From DAIOEK01 sp963721445 (lineage in GTDB: Bacteria; Chloroflexota; Anaerolineae; Anaerolineales; Anaerolineaceae), in NCBI GenBank assembly GCA_963721445.1, contig CAVRIZ010000005.1, forward strand, positions 1,860,001-1,924,000: 64,000 bases of DNA. Direction: 5' to 3'. Position 1 is the first letter of the stretch. The number at the start of each line of letters is the position of its first letter. The notes beneath the pieces were generated by a model. The model was not told where the DNA came from. It ran no database searches and saw only the letters and a program-made list of their open reading frames with translations. Of this stretch, positions 63,078-64,000 are shown piece by piece. The position numbers and the translations under genes are program-made.

Positions 63078-64000
63078 TTAGCCGTAACTCTTCGCAGTTA
63101 GGCAATGAATATAGTAAACCACACCTGCAGCGACATGAGGTAAGTATCCCACTGCCAACGCAATCCATTCATGCCATGTCCATTCCGGTTTTTTCCACAT
63201 ATAACGCAGTAATGTTGCAAATAGGATAAATAACGTGATCTGGGCGCTCCACCGAAAGTTGCCATCATTGAACCGATTCCCGGTTTCTGCAAAAAGATAC
63301 ATTTGGATAACACCGAGTAAGAAGGCAAACCAGGCCAGACGGTTTTCCACTAGACCAAATGCGTTCCTTCTGAATATTACGATAACCACAAGGGGAAAAG
63401 CGATGGATAGTAGAAATTTCCATCCCAGAAAGGATGAAAATGCGGATTCGACAGCCAGAGGAAGGAAGGCGATCCCACTGCTGGTATCATTCTGAAGGTA
63501 GGTGTACAGGTATTGAATAGCCAGCAAAAGAATACCGGGAATCAATGAGTCCGATAACTAACAGCGGAGCGTTCCACTTCACTTTTTTAGTCATTTGTCT
63601 GAAAATGAACAATCCAACCACGGGCAGCAAACAAAGCGTAAAACTTGGTTTGAGCAACGTAGCTAGAATGGTTAACACGCACGCAATAGCTGTGTGAACT
63701 GGAGAACGAAGTTCATTTTTTAATCCACTGGCCGCATAGAATAGCATGAGAAGGGCGAAAGGTTTAAGCAGAATAATTGTTGGGTTGTGATAATTGGCTA
63801 AACCAATATAACCAAAATAGTACAGACCATCCATTGGTTGGAACAACATAATAGGCGCGACTATTGGAAGGGTGATCGACAATACCGCCCGAAATATCTC
63901 TGAAAAGCGGGAAGTACGTTTTCCCAACCAGAAATAAAAAATAAGTGAACAGGCAATTTGACTCAACGTGACTATGACAATGCTGCTGTGATCTGCATCG
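63078..64000 (-). CDS. Polytopic membrane protein, frameshifted and cut by the window edge
   Basis: Partial gene whose 5' end lies beyond 64000: the frame stays open through the last bases (HSSIVIVTLSQIACS). At least nine hydrophobic segments. One extra base near 63549 breaks it; removing it joins APLLVIGLI to IPGILLLAIQYLYTYL. Features such as MDGLYYFGYIGLANYHNPTIILLKPFALLML and FSSFLGWKFLLSIAFPL resemble membrane glycosyltransferases (GT-C or DUF2029-like), but no family is firmly assigned. Confidence 0.6.

Noticed and set aside
7800..63550. Programmed ribosomal frameshifting as cause of the breaks
   Set aside because: No shared slippery sequence or downstream pseudoknot; sites differ in sequence, direction and gene type.
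1..64000. CRISPR array
   Set aside because: No series of regularly spaced direct repeats was seen; the repeats found are dispersed singles.
1..64000. Insertion sequences or integrases
   Set aside because: No transposase or integrase motifs in any large frame; the terminase cassette has no visible terminal repeats.

Overview
The window is a gene-dense stretch (about 49% G+C by eye) of a bacterial chromosome. It most resembles Chloroflexota of the Anaerolineae type. That is inferred from gene content: a full 14-gene nuoA-N cluster, many small tail-anchored, zinc-ribbon and membrane families common in that group, a CarH-like B12 regulator, F420-type LLM oxidoreductase and YfhO-like proteins. 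No rRNA is present. There are two tRNA genes, both tRNA-Gln (CTG and TTG).

Layout. 55-3469 (minus): overlapping pstSCAB phosphate importer operon. 3681-4147: hicB-hicA toxin-antitoxin pair. 4264-6490: three overlapping genes, a small-terminase-like protein, a coiled-coil/TM protein and an intact large terminase, with no other phage genes and with a promoter set among palindromes. 6772-12563: sugar-dehydrogenase lipoprotein, orphan DNA methyltransferase, TPR-like tail-anchored protein, AlkD-like protein, NlpC/P60-like protein, ICMT-like methyltransferase, VTT protein. 12611-20011: glnS beside tRNA-Gln(CTG), an MFS transporter, then the minus-strand run glmU-corC-cdd-recO, then tRNA-Gln(TTG). 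20135-27878: REC-roadblock regulator, glycyl-tRNA synthetase (apparently an alpha-beta fusion), SDR, sterol-desaturase-like, CBS, YccF and SRPBCC-like proteins. 28036-42212: respiratory complex I, nuoA to nuoN in canonical order. 42440-47664: YfhO-like protein, 4-TM protein plus CYTH protein, murI, peptidase C26, rplS. 48462-53459: sulfatase-fold membrane enzyme, long NfeD, LLM oxidoreductase, lipA. 53493-57063: CPBP protease, transglutaminase-like, VOC and unknown proteins, P-loop protein. 57073-60537: a 1154-residue reading frame joining a gluzincin protease to an OppA-like binding protein. 60731-64000: CarH-like MerR regulator, zinc-ribbon protein, and a membrane protein that runs off the right edge.

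Two window-wide patterns matter to any reader. First, at least eleven genes, several of them normally essential (glnS twice, nuoG, glyS, recO), are broken by single-base indels, and restoring one base recovers family sequence on both sides. This looks like residual sequencing error rather than gene decay, so these genes are listed as spanning CDSs with the likely indel position. Second, several genes carry a TATAAT-like -10 box only 6-10 nt before the start codon, which suggests leaderless transcripts.

The most interesting accessory items are the stand-alone terminase cassette, the protease/OppA fusion, the CarH-like photoreceptor candidate, and a dispersed GCCCGGGC repeat present three times.
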